DNA from: Actinoplanes subtropicus | GTDB taxonomy: Bacteria; Actinomycetota; Actinomycetes; Mycobacteriales; Micromonosporaceae | Assembly: GCF_000721705.1 (NCBI RefSeq) | Contig: NZ_JOJL01000011.1 | Location: 186,001 to 250,000 of the forward strand | Reading direction: 5' to 3' | Length of the DNA stretch: 64,000 nt | Part shown: positions 7,532 to 15,310 of the stretch, piece by piece | Numbering within the stretch: the first letter of the stretch is position 1 | Layout of the letters: each line of letters begins with the position of its first letter | Translations under genes and position numbers: made by a program | Notes under the pieces: model-generated | Database searches by the model: none | What the model was told of the DNA's origin: nothing | The model's input: the letters and a program-made list of their open reading frames with translations, nothing else

Positions 7532-8948
7532 GGCTGATCCACGTCGTCTTGAGGTCGGTGTACTGGTCGAGGGCGTGCCGCGACTTGTCCCGGGCCCCGC
7601 CGGAGAGCTTCACCCCGCCGAACGGGACGCCCATGTCGCCCTCCTCGTAGCAGTTCACCCAGACCGTGCCGGCCTTGAGCCGCCGCGACATCCGATGCGC
7701 CCGCCCGAGGTCCGCGGTCCACACGGCGGCGGCCAGGCCGTAGTCGGTGTCGTGCGCGATCCGCAGCGCCTCGTCCTCGTCCGCGAACGTCAGCACGGTC
7801 AGCACCGGCGCGAACAACTCCTCCCGGACCAGCGTGTTGTGCCGATCGGCCAGCACCACCGTGGGCTCCAGATAGAAACCTTCCCTGCGTACGCGGGATC
7901 CGCCGTGCCGCAGCGAGGCGCCCTCCTCCAGCCCCCGCGCCAGGTGCAGCCGCACGCGATCCAGCCCGGCGGAGGACGCCAGCGGCCCCATCCGCGTCGA
8001 GGGCAGCAGCGGGTCGTCCGGCTGCCAGGCGCCGGCCGCCGCGACGATCCGGTCGACCACCTCCTCGGCCACGTCCCGGTGCACCACCAGGCGGGACCCG
8101 GCCGTGCACATCTGCCCCGAGTTGAAGAAGACCGCCCACGCCGCCGCCTCGGCCGCCGCCGCCAGGTCCGGCGCGTCCGGGAAGACGATGTTCGGCGACT
8201 TGCCGCCCAGCTCCAGGTGCACCCGCTTGACGTTGCTGCCGGCCGCGTACCGCAGGAAGTGCCGGCCCACCGCGGTCGAGCCGGTGAAGGTCAGCACGTC
8301 GACGTCCGGGTGCTCGCCCAGCCGCCGGCCGACCGTCGCGCCGTCGCCGGAGAGCACGTTGAACACCCCCGGCGGCAGTCCCGCTTCGAGGGCCAGCGCG
8401 GCCACCCGCGGCATGGACAGCGGCGACTGCTCGGCCGTCTTCAGCACTACCGTGCAGCCGGCGGCCAGGGCCGGCGCGACCTTCCAGCCGCCGATGGTCA
8501 GCGGGAAGTTCCACGGCACCACCGCCGCGACCACGCCGGCCGGCTCCCGGGTGACCAGGGCCAGCTCGCCCTCGGTGGTCGGCGGCACCTCGCCCGCGGT
8601 CTTGTCGGCCAGCCCGCCGTAGTAGCGCAGGCAGCGGATCAGCGCCCGCAGCTCGATGTCGTGGGCGACCGTGATCGGCTTGCCCATCTCCAGGGTGACC
8701 AGCCGGGCGATCTCGTCCCGGTGCCGCTCGACCAGGTCGGCCAGGCGCAGCAGCACCTCGCCGCGCTCGCGGGCCGGCATCCGCGGCCACGGGCCCTCGT
8801 CGAACGCCCGCCGGGCCTCGGCCACCGCCGCGTCCGCGTCGGCCACGCCCGACCAGGGGATCTCGGTCAGCACGCTCCCGTCGCGCGGGGTGACGATCTG
8901 CCGGCGGTCACCGGTGAGCGACTCCCGCTCGACGCCACCGATGATCAT
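7524..8948 (-). CDS. NAD-dependent aldehyde dehydrogenase
   Basis: 474 residues from ATG 8948, which overlaps the upstream stop as ATGA. It is a complete ALDH: VVPWNFPL substrate/cofactor region, FTGST cofactor loop, general base Glu246 in HLELGGKSPN and nucleophile Cys281 in SGQMCTAGS. The length is normal. In a Puu-like scheme this enzyme would oxidise a gamma-glutamylamino-aldehyde or a semialdehyde released by ring cleavage; sequence alone does not decide between them. It is the second ALDH of the operon and is only distantly similar to the HpaE-like one at 10725-12185. Confidence 0.88.
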   Translation of the reverse strand: MIIGGVERESLTGDRRQIVTPRDGSVLTEIPWSGVADADAAVAEARRAFDEGPWPRMPARERGEVLLRLADLVERHRDEIARLVTLEMGKPITVAHDIELRALIRCLRYYGGLADKTAGEVPPTTEGELALVTREPAGVVAAVVPWNFPLTIGGWKVAPALAAGCTVVLKTAEQSPLSMPRVAALALEAGLPPGVFNVLSGDGATVGRRLGEHPDVDVLTFTGSTAVGRHFLRYAAGSNVKRVHLELGGKSPNIVFPDAPDLAAAAEAAAWAVFFNSGQMCTAGSRLVVHRDVAEEVVDRIVAAAGAWQPDDPLLPSTRMGPLASSAGLDRVRLHLARGLEEGASLRHGGSRVRREGFYLEPTVVLADRHNTLVREELFAPVLTVLTFADEDEALRIAHDTDYGLAAAVWTADLGRAHRMSRRLKAGTVWVNCYEEGDMGVPFGGVKLSGGARDKSRHALDQYTDLKTTWISLG

Positions 8949-9790
8949 CGGCGGGGCGCCCGGATGCCGCGGAACTCCCAGTCGCCGCCCTGCGCGGTGG
9001 AGAGGACCTCCTCGCTCTCGGTGGGCTGGGCGCCGACGTCCGTACGGATCGGGGTCGGGCCCTCCACGATGTGGTTGCGCAGCGTGCCCAGGCCCTCGAC
9101 CTCGACCTCGACCACGTCGCCCGGGTAGACCGTGCGGGAGATGGCCGGCGTGCCGGACAGCAGCACGTCGCCGGGCTGCAGGGTGATCGTCCGGGCGATG
9201 TCGGCGACCAGGTAGTGCATGTCCCACTGCATCTCGTCGGTGTTGCCGTCCTGCCTGACGTCGCCGTTGACCAGCGTGCGGATCCGCTTGCCACGGAAGT
9301 CCCAGCCCTCGACCAGGCCGGGGCCGAGCGGGCAGAGCGTGTCCGCGCCCTTGACCCGCAGCATCGAGCCGGCGTCGGTGTCCCGGAAGTCGTGCAGCCC
9401 GTAGTCGTTGGCCACGGTGTAGCCGCGGATGTAGTCGCCGGCCTCGGCCGGGGAGATGTTCCGGGCGGTCCGGCCGATCACGATGCCGATCTCGCCCTCG
9501 TAGTTGAGCCACTTGCAGCCGGCCGGCCGGACCACCGCCGCGTCGTGCGCGTTGAGCGCGGACACCGGCTTGTGGAAGTAGGTGGGCGCGGCCGGCAGCT
9601 CCGTCATCATCTCCGCCACCCGGGACGCGTAGTTGAGATGGACACAGACGATCTTCGACGGTACGACCGGCGCCAGGTGGGCCGCGTCGTCGATCTTGAT
9701 GCTGCGGCCGTCGTGCGCCACCAGCTCGTCGCCCTGGCGCGCGACGTCCACGACATTGCCGTCGAGGAGGATGCGGCGGGTCTCCCGCAT
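8945..9790 (-). CDS. Fumarylacetoacetate hydrolase family protein (HpaG-like)
   Basis: 281 residues from ATG 9790, with gaaagg a few bases upstream. The C-terminal FAH domain shows EGEIGIVIG (metal Glu pair), ANDYGLHDFR, KGADTLCPLGP and SGTPAI. In the homoprotocatechuate pathway family members decarboxylate or isomerise the acid made after ring cleavage (HpaG); others hydrolyse acylpyruvates. It lies 12 bp downstream of the HpaD-like dioxygenase gene and is coupled to the following ALDH gene by ATGA. The FAH superfamily is certain, the exact reaction inferred from neighbours. Confidence 0.83.
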   Translation of the reverse strand: MRETRRILLDGNVVDVARQGDELVAHDGRSIKIDDAAHLAPVVPSKIVCVHLNYASRVAEMMTELPAAPTYFHKPVSALNAHDAAVVRPAGCKWLNYEGEIGIVIGRTARNISPAEAGDYIRGYTVANDYGLHDFRDTDAGSMLRVKGADTLCPLGPGLVEGWDFRGKRIRTLVNGDVRQDGNTDEMQWDMHYLVADIARTITLQPGDVLLSGTPAISRTVYPGDVVEVEVEGLGTLRNHIVEGPTPIRTDVGAQPTESEEVLSTAQGGDWEFRGIRAPRR

Positions 9791-9802
9791 TTTATCAGCC
9801 TT

Positions 9803-10732
9803 TCAAGACATTTGTCGGATATAGTCCGGGTCGGGGGCAGTGCGGTGCGGACGGGGAAAGCCGCCCGCCGGGCGCTCGAACCAGAGATGGGCCTGGCCGG
9901 TGCCGACCGCGTTCTCGTACTCGCCGTACTGCCGGCCGGCCGCCGTGCAGTCACCCTCGCCGAGCGCGCCGATCATCATGAGGTAGTGCCCGAACCGCGC
10001 CTCGGGCTTGTACTTGTAGAACTCCGGCATGGTGTCGAGGACCCGCGCGTGATCGCCGGCCGCGAGCCACTCGATGCGTTCCAGGTCCGCCCTGCAGGCC
10101 TCGGGCGTGAAGATGTGCTCCGGGCCGGCCGCCTCGTGGTCGCGCAGCTTCCGCAGCGGCCAGAAGGTGTGCGACAGGGCCCCGGAGGCGATCAGCAGCA
10201 CCTTCCGGTCCGACTCGGCGATCGCGTCGCCCAGCGCCCGGCCGAGCCGCAGGTTGTCCTCGGTGTCCGCGGTCTGGCACACGCCGATCGAGATCCACCG
10301 TTTCTCCGGCAGCCCCTGGCCGAGGAACTCCCACACGTTCGTGGTGGCGTAGAAGATCGGCAGGTGGTCGTCGTCGATCGCGGTGATCCACGTCGAGTGG
10401 CCGGCGCCCTTCGACGCGATCAGGTGCGCCAGCGCCGGGTCGCCCGGGAAGTCGTACGGCCGCCGGCACATCCCGCGCGGCAACTCCTCCGAGGTGAACA
10501 GCCCGGCGCGGCGCTGCTGGGCGGTCACCACGAACTCGACGGTGGTGGCCCAGTGCGAGTCGAGCACCACGACGGTGTCGTAGTCGACGGTGTCGAAGAC
10601 CTCCTGGCGCAGCTGCCGCAGGCCGGACACCAGGGTCGAGTCCACGCCATGGTTGAGATCGCGCCGCTCCCGCTCCGGCAGCACGATCGTGGGCACGTGG
10701 GCGACCAGCCCGGCCCCCACCACCTCACCCAT
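9803..10732 (-). CDS. Extradiol ring-cleavage dioxygenase (LigB family, HpaD-like)
   Basis: 309 residues. It aligns by eye with E. coli 3,4-dihydroxyphenylacetate 2,3-dioxygenase: VAHVPTIVLPE near the N-terminus, VVVLDSHWATT (metal His), LFTSEELPR, LLIASGALSHTFW (second His region), DTMPEFYKYKPEARFGHY and GTGQAHLWF. The enzyme opens a catechol ring next to one hydroxyl using Fe(II). Its start overlaps the stop of the HpaE-like gene by 8 bp. With HpaE- and HpaG-like neighbours, the ring substrate is probably homoprotocatechuate or a close side-chain analogue such as a glutamylated catecholamine. That last step is speculative. Confidence 0.85.
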   Translation of the reverse strand: MGEVVGAGLVAHVPTIVLPERERRDLNHGVDSTLVSGLRQLRQEVFDTVDYDTVVVLDSHWATTVEFVVTAQQRRAGLFTSEELPRGMCRRPYDFPGDPALAHLIASKGAGHSTWITAIDDDHLPIFYATTNVWEFLGQGLPEKRWISIGVCQTADTEDNLRLGRALGDAIAESDRKVLLIASGALSHTFWPLRKLRDHEAAGPEHIFTPEACRADLERIEWLAAGDHARVLDTMPEFYKYKPEARFGHYLMMIGALGEGDCTAAGRQYGEYENAVGTGQAHLWFERPAGGFPRPHRTAPDPDYIRQMS

Positions 10733-12185
10733 GGCTCCTCCAACCGTCCGGGCTGAACACCGTGTTCTTGACGTCGCAGTAGAAGTCGAACGAGTACGTG
10801 CCGCCCTCGCGCCCGATGCCGGACTTCCCGCTGCCGCCGAACGGCGCGCCCAGGTCCCGCACGAAGAAGCAGTTCACCCAGACCGTCCCGGCGTTGAGTC
10901 GCGCACTGACCCGCTCGGCCCGTTCCGGGTCGCCGGTCACCAGCGTGGCGGCCAGCCCGAAGCGGGTGTCGTTCGCCATGCGTACGCCCTGATCCTCGTC
11001 CTTGAAGGTTTGGATCGTCAGCACCGGGCCGAAGACCTCCTCGGTGAGGATCTCGCTGCCCGGCTCGGCGCCGGCCAGGATCGTGGGGGAGTAGTAGAGG
11101 CCGCCGAGGCCGGTGTTGGGGCCGCCGCCGAGCAGCGCCTTCGCACCGCCGGTCAGCGCCCGCTCGACGAAGCCGCTCACCCGCTCGAAATGCTGGCGGC
11201 TGACCAGTGCGCCGACGTCGGTCTTCTCGTCGCGCGGGTCGCCCTGCACCAGTGCGCGGGCCCGCTCGACCACCCGGGCGGTGAACTCCTCGGCGATACC
11301 TTCTTGCACTAGCAGCCGGCATGCGCCCAGGCAGACCTGGCCGGCGTTGTCGAACTGCTCGACGGCCAGGTCGACGGCCAGGTCCAGGTCGCAGTCGGCG
11401 AAGACCAGCAGCGGCGACTTGCCGCCCAGCTCGAAGGAGAGCGGCACGATGTTCGGCGCGGCGGCCGCGGCGATCACCCCGGCGGTCGGCACCGAGCCGG
11501 TGAACGACAGCCGGCTGATTCCCGGGTGCCGGGTCAGCGGCGCGCCCGCCTCGGCGCCGGTGCCCTGCACGACGTTGAAGACGCCGGCCGGCAGCCCCGC
11601 CTCGTGCGCGATGTCGGCCAGCAGCGAGGCGGTCAGCGGCGCCCACTCCGGCGGCTTCAGCACGACCGTGTTGCCGGCCGCGAGGGCCGGGCCGATCCGC
11701 CAGGTGGCCAGCATCAGCGGCGCGTTCCACGGCGTGATGATCGCGGTGACGCCGGCCGGATCGTACGTGATCCGCTCGCGGTGGCCGCGCACCTCGAGAT
11801 CCGGGTGCGCCAGCGTCTCGGCGTAGTCGGCGAAGAACCGGAAGTTCATCGCCACCCGGGGCATGACGCCGCGGCGGTGCGAGCGCAGCAGCGACCCGTT
11901 GTCCCGGGTCTCCACCCGGGCCAGGTCCTCCCGGCGCTCGTCGATCCCGTCCGCGACCCGCCGGAGGATCGCCCCACGCTCAGCGGCCGTTTTCCCCGCC
12001 CATTCCGGAAATGTCGCCCGGGCCGCCGCCACCGCTCGGTCTGCCTCCGCGGCGCCGCCGGCGTCGATGTCCCCGAGGTGCGCCTCGTCGATAGGCGAAA
12101 TATCCGGAAATTTTCGGACGGAGGGCACGCGCTCGCCGCCGATCCAGTGCCGAGTGTCGATCTTGACACCCTCGACCTCGATCAT
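10725..12185 (-). CDS. Carboxymethyl-hydroxymuconate semialdehyde dehydrogenase-like ALDH
   Basis: 486 residues from ATG 12185 (ATGA overlap with the upstream decarboxylase-like gene). It is a full ALDH with TPWNAPLML, FTGSVPTAG, Glu252 in FELGGKSPLL and catalytic Cys285 in GQVCLGACR. It resembles HpaE, which oxidises the semialdehyde formed by HpaD, and sits directly upstream of the HpaD-like gene. The much longer open frame continuing upstream to 13760 is a shadow of the neighbouring genes; only the portion from 12185 is the enzyme. Confidence 0.85.
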   Translation of the reverse strand: MIEVEGVKIDTRHWIGGERVPSVRKFPDISPIDEAHLGDIDAGGAAEADRAVAAARATFPEWAGKTAAERGAILRRVADGIDERREDLARVETRDNGSLLRSHRRGVMPRVAMNFRFFADYAETLAHPDLEVRGHRERITYDPAGVTAIITPWNAPLMLATWRIGPALAAGNTVVLKPPEWAPLTASLLADIAHEAGLPAGVFNVVQGTGAEAGAPLTRHPGISRLSFTGSVPTAGVIAAAAAPNIVPLSFELGGKSPLLVFADCDLDLAVDLAVEQFDNAGQVCLGACRLLVQEGIAEEFTARVVERARALVQGDPRDEKTDVGALVSRQHFERVSGFVERALTGGAKALLGGGPNTGLGGLYYSPTILAGAEPGSEILTEEVFGPVLTIQTFKDEDQGVRMANDTRFGLAATLVTGDPERAERVSARLNAGTVWVNCFFVRDLGAPFGGSGKSGIGREGGTYSFDFYCDVKNTVFSPDGWRSHG

Positions 12186-12982
12186 TCTTCGTCCTTCCCT
12201 ACCACGGCAAGCGTCTGCCCGCCGTCCCACACGACCCCGACCTGCCGGTAGTAGCCGCCGATGATCTCGTGTATTTCCAGCCGGGCGAGCTCTTCCGTCG
12301 GCGAGTCGAACAACCGCAGCTCGACGTCGCCGCTCCAGGCCTGTCCACCCTCGAAGGCCGCCGCGCCGGATCGGATGAGCTCGACATAGGCATCGGGGGA
12401 GCCTTTTTCGATGCCCGGGAAGAAGCGGTGGTGCGCCATCGGGTGCCCGTTGACGAAGCCGTTGGTCGCCGATTCCGAACGCAGCGTCAGCACCGCCTCG
12501 GCCAGCCGCCGGTCCCCGGCGGCGAGCGTCGCCCCGAACACCCCGCCCGGCCCGATCTGCGGGGCGGCCTGCGCGAACGGGTGCGGCCGGGTCTGCCACA
12601 TCGAGCCCAGCTTCTTCGGATACCCCTGGTGCAGGCCGCGGGCGACGGCGAAGTCCTTGTCCACCCAGATGTAGACGCAGCGCGAGTAGGTCTGCCCCTC
12701 GAAGCTGCACCGCACCACCACGAACGCCTCCTTGTACTGCGAGCGCACCGGGTCGAGCAGCTCCTCCCGGCTCGACGAGCAGGACTGCCAGTCGGCCCAG
12801 ATCAGCGCCACCGCTCCGGGGTCGTTCGGGGCCAACCGCAGCGGGGCCGGCAGCAACTCGGCGACCCGGGCCGGGTCGGTCCGGTACTCGACGGTCAGCA
12901 GGTCGCCCGAGTAGTGCCAGGGCGGCGCCGGGATCAGCGACGAGCCGCCGGACGCGGTACGCGGGTAGAAGAACCCCTTCAT
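12182..12982 (-). CDS. Acetoacetate decarboxylase-family protein
   Basis: 266 residues. It belongs to the ADC fold family: N-terminal FFYPRTASGGSSLIPAPPWHYSG, then VEYRTDPARVAELLPAPLRL and KEAFVVVRCSFEGQTYSRCVYIWVD, with GYPKKLGSMW in the active-site region where acetoacetate decarboxylase carries its Schiff-base Lys. Relatives act as decarboxylases, aldolase-dehydratases or cyclases. It lies between the reductase and the HpaE-like gene in one operon, so it probably acts on an intermediate between hydroxylation and ring cleavage. No standard homoprotocatechuate pathway includes such a gene, so this is an unexplained step. Confidence 0.78.
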   Translation of the reverse strand: MKGFFYPRTASGGSSLIPAPPWHYSGDLLTVEYRTDPARVAELLPAPLRLAPNDPGAVALIWADWQSCSSSREELLDPVRSQYKEAFVVVRCSFEGQTYSRCVYIWVDKDFAVARGLHQGYPKKLGSMWQTRPHPFAQAAPQIGPGGVFGATLAAGDRRLAEAVLTLRSESATNGFVNGHPMAHHRFFPGIEKGSPDAYVELIRSGAAAFEGGQAWSGDVELRLFDSPTEELARLEIHEIIGGYYRQVGVVWDGGQTLAVVGKDEE

Positions 12983-12991
12983 GTGCCCTCC

Positions 12992-13921
12992 TCAGAGCGC
13001 GAGCGTCAAGCGCGATCCGCGGCAGCGGGACACGCAGATCATCATCACTTCGTTCGAGGCGCGCTCGTCCGCGTCGAGCACCGAGTCGCGATGGTCCACC
13101 TCGCCGTCGAGCACCTCGGTCTCGCAGGTGCCGCAGATGCCCTCGAGGCAGGAGCCGAGCACACCCACCCCGGCCGCACGGACCGTTTCGAAGATCGACC
13201 TGCCCGGCCCGACGACCAGCGTGCGTCCCGAGCGCTCGAGCACCACCTCGAAGGGCTCGCCGGTCCTGTCCACGTCCGCGGTGAACCGCTCCAGGTGCAG
13301 GCTGCCCGGCGGCCACGACACGCAATGCCGCTCGACCGCCGCCAGCATGCCCTCCGGGCCGCACGCGTAGACCAGGGTGTCCGGCCGGGGCGTGCCGAGG
13401 ATGCCGTTCAGGCCGAGCCGGCCGTGGGTGTCCTCGGGCACCAGGTGGACCCGGTCGCCGAAGGCCGCCAGTTCGTCGGTGAAGGCCATCGACTCGAGCG
13501 TGCGGCCACCGTAGTGGAGTTCCCAGTCGGCGCCGGCCGCCGACACCTCGCCGATCATCGGGAGCAGCGGGGTGATGCCGATCCCGCCGGCCAGGAACAG
13601 GTAGCGGGGGGACGCGACGACCGGGAAGTGGTTGCGCGGTCCCCGGACCCGGACCGTGGCGCCGGCCGCGAGCCGGTGCACCGCCCGGGAACCGCCGCGG
13701 CTGTCCGGCGTCTCCAGCACCGCGATCCGCCAGCAGCCGGGGTCGCCGGTCCGGCCGCACAGCGAGTACTGCCGGACCAGCCCGTCGCCGAGGATCAGGT
13801 CGACGTGCGCGCCCGGCGTCCAGTCCGGCAGGTCCTCGCCGGCCAGCGACAGCGCGACGACGCCCTCGGCCGCCGGCTCGACCTCCCGTACGACCAGGTC
13901 GGCCTCGAATTCGGCGGTCAT
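12992..13921 (-). CDS. Phthalate-dioxygenase-reductase-type flavin/2Fe-2S reductase
   Basis: 309 residues from ATG 13921, overlapping the P450 stop as ATGA. Domain order is FMN-binding (RQYSLCG), NAD-binding (FLAGGIGITPLLPMI and YACGPEGML) and a C-terminal plant-type 2Fe-2S ferredoxin domain with CLEGICGTCETEV and a final Cys near ICVSRC. Class IB oxygenases use such single-chain reductases. Being co-translated with the P450 makes it the probable electron donor, an arrangement that removes the need for a separate ferredoxin gene; none is seen here. Confidence 0.9.
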   Translation of the reverse strand: MTAEFEADLVVREVEPAAEGVVALSLAGEDLPDWTPGAHVDLILGDGLVRQYSLCGRTGDPGCWRIAVLETPDSRGGSRAVHRLAAGATVRVRGPRNHFPVVASPRYLFLAGGIGITPLLPMIGEVSAAGADWELHYGGRTLESMAFTDELAAFGDRVHLVPEDTHGRLGLNGILGTPRPDTLVYACGPEGMLAAVERHCVSWPPGSLHLERFTADVDRTGEPFEVVLERSGRTLVVGPGRSIFETVRAAGVGVLGSCLEGICGTCETEVLDGEVDHRDSVLDADERASNEVMMICVSRCRGSRLTLAL

Positions 13922-15165
13922 CGGGTCTTGACCGTGACCGGGAACTTCTTGATCCCGTTGACGAAGTTGGAGCGGACCCGGGCGACGTCGCCGTTCAGGT
14001 CGATGCCGGCCAGCCGGGGGAGCAGCTCCTCGAACATCAGGCGGACCTCCATGCGGGCCAGGGCGTTGCCCATGCACAGGTGGGGGCTGCCCTTGCCGAA
14101 CGTGAGGTGGTCGACGTTCGCCCGGCGTACGTCAAGCTGGTATGGATCTTGAAAGACGTCCTCGTCCCGGTTGCCGGACGCGAACCACATGACGACCTTG
14201 TCGCCTTCCTTGATCTCCTTGCCGCCGAGCGACGTGTCCCGGGTGGCGGTGCGCCGGAAGTGGTAGACCGGCGAGGCCCAGCGCAGCAGCTCCTCCAGGC
14301 CCGAGGCGATCAGCGACGGGTCCTCCTGGAGCAGGCGCAGCTGGTCGGGCTGCTCGATCAGGGCCAGCATCGAGTTGCTGATCGCGTGCCGGGTGGTCTC
14401 GTTGCCGGCGATCACCAGCAGCAGGAAGTAGTTGTCGAAGTCCTTGTCGCTCATCGCCACGCCGTCGTTGGGCAGTTTGTTGGCGAGCTGGCTGATCAGG
14501 TCGGTGCCGTCGCCGTCGCGGCGCCGGTCACGCAGGGCCCGGCCGTAGTCGAAGACGTCCTGCGTGGTGGGCGAGCGGAACGGCAGGTGCTTGTACTTCT
14601 CGCTCTCCGGCGAGTCGATCGTGTGCTCGATGAACTCCGGGTCGGTGTTGCCGACCATCTCGTTGCCCCAGGCGATCAGCTGCCCGGTGTCCTCGAGGGG
14701 TACGTCGAGCAGCCGGGCGAGGACCTGGATCGGGAAGTCGGCGCTGATCTTCTCGACGAAGTCGAACTCGGTGGCGGTCAGCGCCTCGTCGACCGTCCGC
14801 TTGGTGAGCTCGCGCAGGAAGCCCTCGTAGTTCTTCATCAGGTTGCGCGGGCTGAACTCCCGGGCGATCAGCTGGCGCAGGGCGAGGTGGCGCTGCCCGT
14901 CGGTCTCCAGGATCGACCGGCGGATGTCCATCAGATCGTCGTCGACTTCTTCGAGGTTCACGAATTTCTCCGAGGTGAACAGCGAAGTGTCCCGATCCAC
15001 CGCCCAGATGTCCTGATATTTCATGACAGACCAGAAGCCGCGGTTGGGCGCCGCCTCCGCGGTCCAGTGCACCGGGTCCTCGCGGCGCAGCGTGTCGAAC
15101 TGCGGCCAGCCCTCGTTGCGCTGGAAGCGGTCGTTGTCGGCCAGGTCGACCTCGTCCAGATTCAT
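13918..15165 (-). CDS. Cytochrome P450 monooxygenase
   Basis: 415 residues from ATG 15165, preceded by gagggtagcgcg. P450 landmarks are the I-helix oxygen-binding motif VIAGNETTRHAIS, the K-helix ExxR in EELLRWASPVYHFRR and the heme-ligand loop FGKGSPHLCMGNALARME, with Cys364 as thiolate ligand. It is a soluble bacterial class protein and the first gene of an eight-gene operon. Secondary-amine degraders (morpholine, piperidine) pair P450s with GS-like genes, and this cluster combines both with meta-cleavage enzymes, so aromatic or benzylic hydroxylation of an amine is a sensible guess. Confidence 0.92.
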   Translation of the reverse strand: MNLDEVDLADNDRFQRNEGWPQFDTLRREDPVHWTAEAAPNRGFWSVMKYQDIWAVDRDTSLFTSEKFVNLEEVDDDLMDIRRSILETDGQRHLALRQLIAREFSPRNLMKNYEGFLRELTKRTVDEALTATEFDFVEKISADFPIQVLARLLDVPLEDTGQLIAWGNEMVGNTDPEFIEHTIDSPESEKYKHLPFRSPTTQDVFDYGRALRDRRRDGDGTDLISQLANKLPNDGVAMSDKDFDNYFLLLVIAGNETTRHAISNSMLALIEQPDQLRLLQEDPSLIASGLEELLRWASPVYHFRRTATRDTSLGGKEIKEGDKVVMWFASGNRDEDVFQDPYQLDVRRANVDHLTFGKGSPHLCMGNALARMEVRLMFEELLPRLAGIDLNGDVARVRSNFVNGIKKFPVTVKTR

Positions 15166-15190
15166 CGCGCTACCCTCCCGCGGCGAAAAG

Positions 15191-15208
15191 TCGTTCGGAC
15201 CCAAACGA
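15191..15208. promoter_or_regulatory. Operator for the P450 operon
   Basis: TCGTTCGGACCCAAACGA is an imperfect 18-bp palindrome (TCGTTxGG/CCxAACGA arms) identical at 16-17 of 18 positions to the element at 6338-6355. It lies 26 bp upstream of the P450 start, just downstream of a possible minus-strand promoter (TTGCGC, 17 bp, TATCGT). Confidence 0.6.
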
Positions 15209-15255
15209 TATGGGCGACGAAGGTCTGGCGCAAGGGGGCCCGATGGCCCTATGGT

Positions 15256-15282
15256 TCGCATCCAAACGTTCGTATACGAACG
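15256..15282. promoter_or_regulatory. Operator-like region for the APC transporter
   Basis: TCGCATCCAAACGT (15256-15269) matches the right part of the two 18-bp operators, and it runs into the perfect palindrome CGTTCGTATACGAACG (15267-15282). It lies 29 bp before the transporter start at 15311 and could serve both divergent genes. Confidence 0.5.
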
Positions 15283-15310
15283 ATGCCCGCCTCGACAAAG
15301 GACGGCCCGC

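Noticed and set aside
12992..14077. Longer start for the ferredoxin-type reductase at 14077
   Set aside because: That extension would be a frame-shifted reading of the P450 gene; ATG 13921 overlaps the P450 stop as ATGA and begins at the natural domain start.
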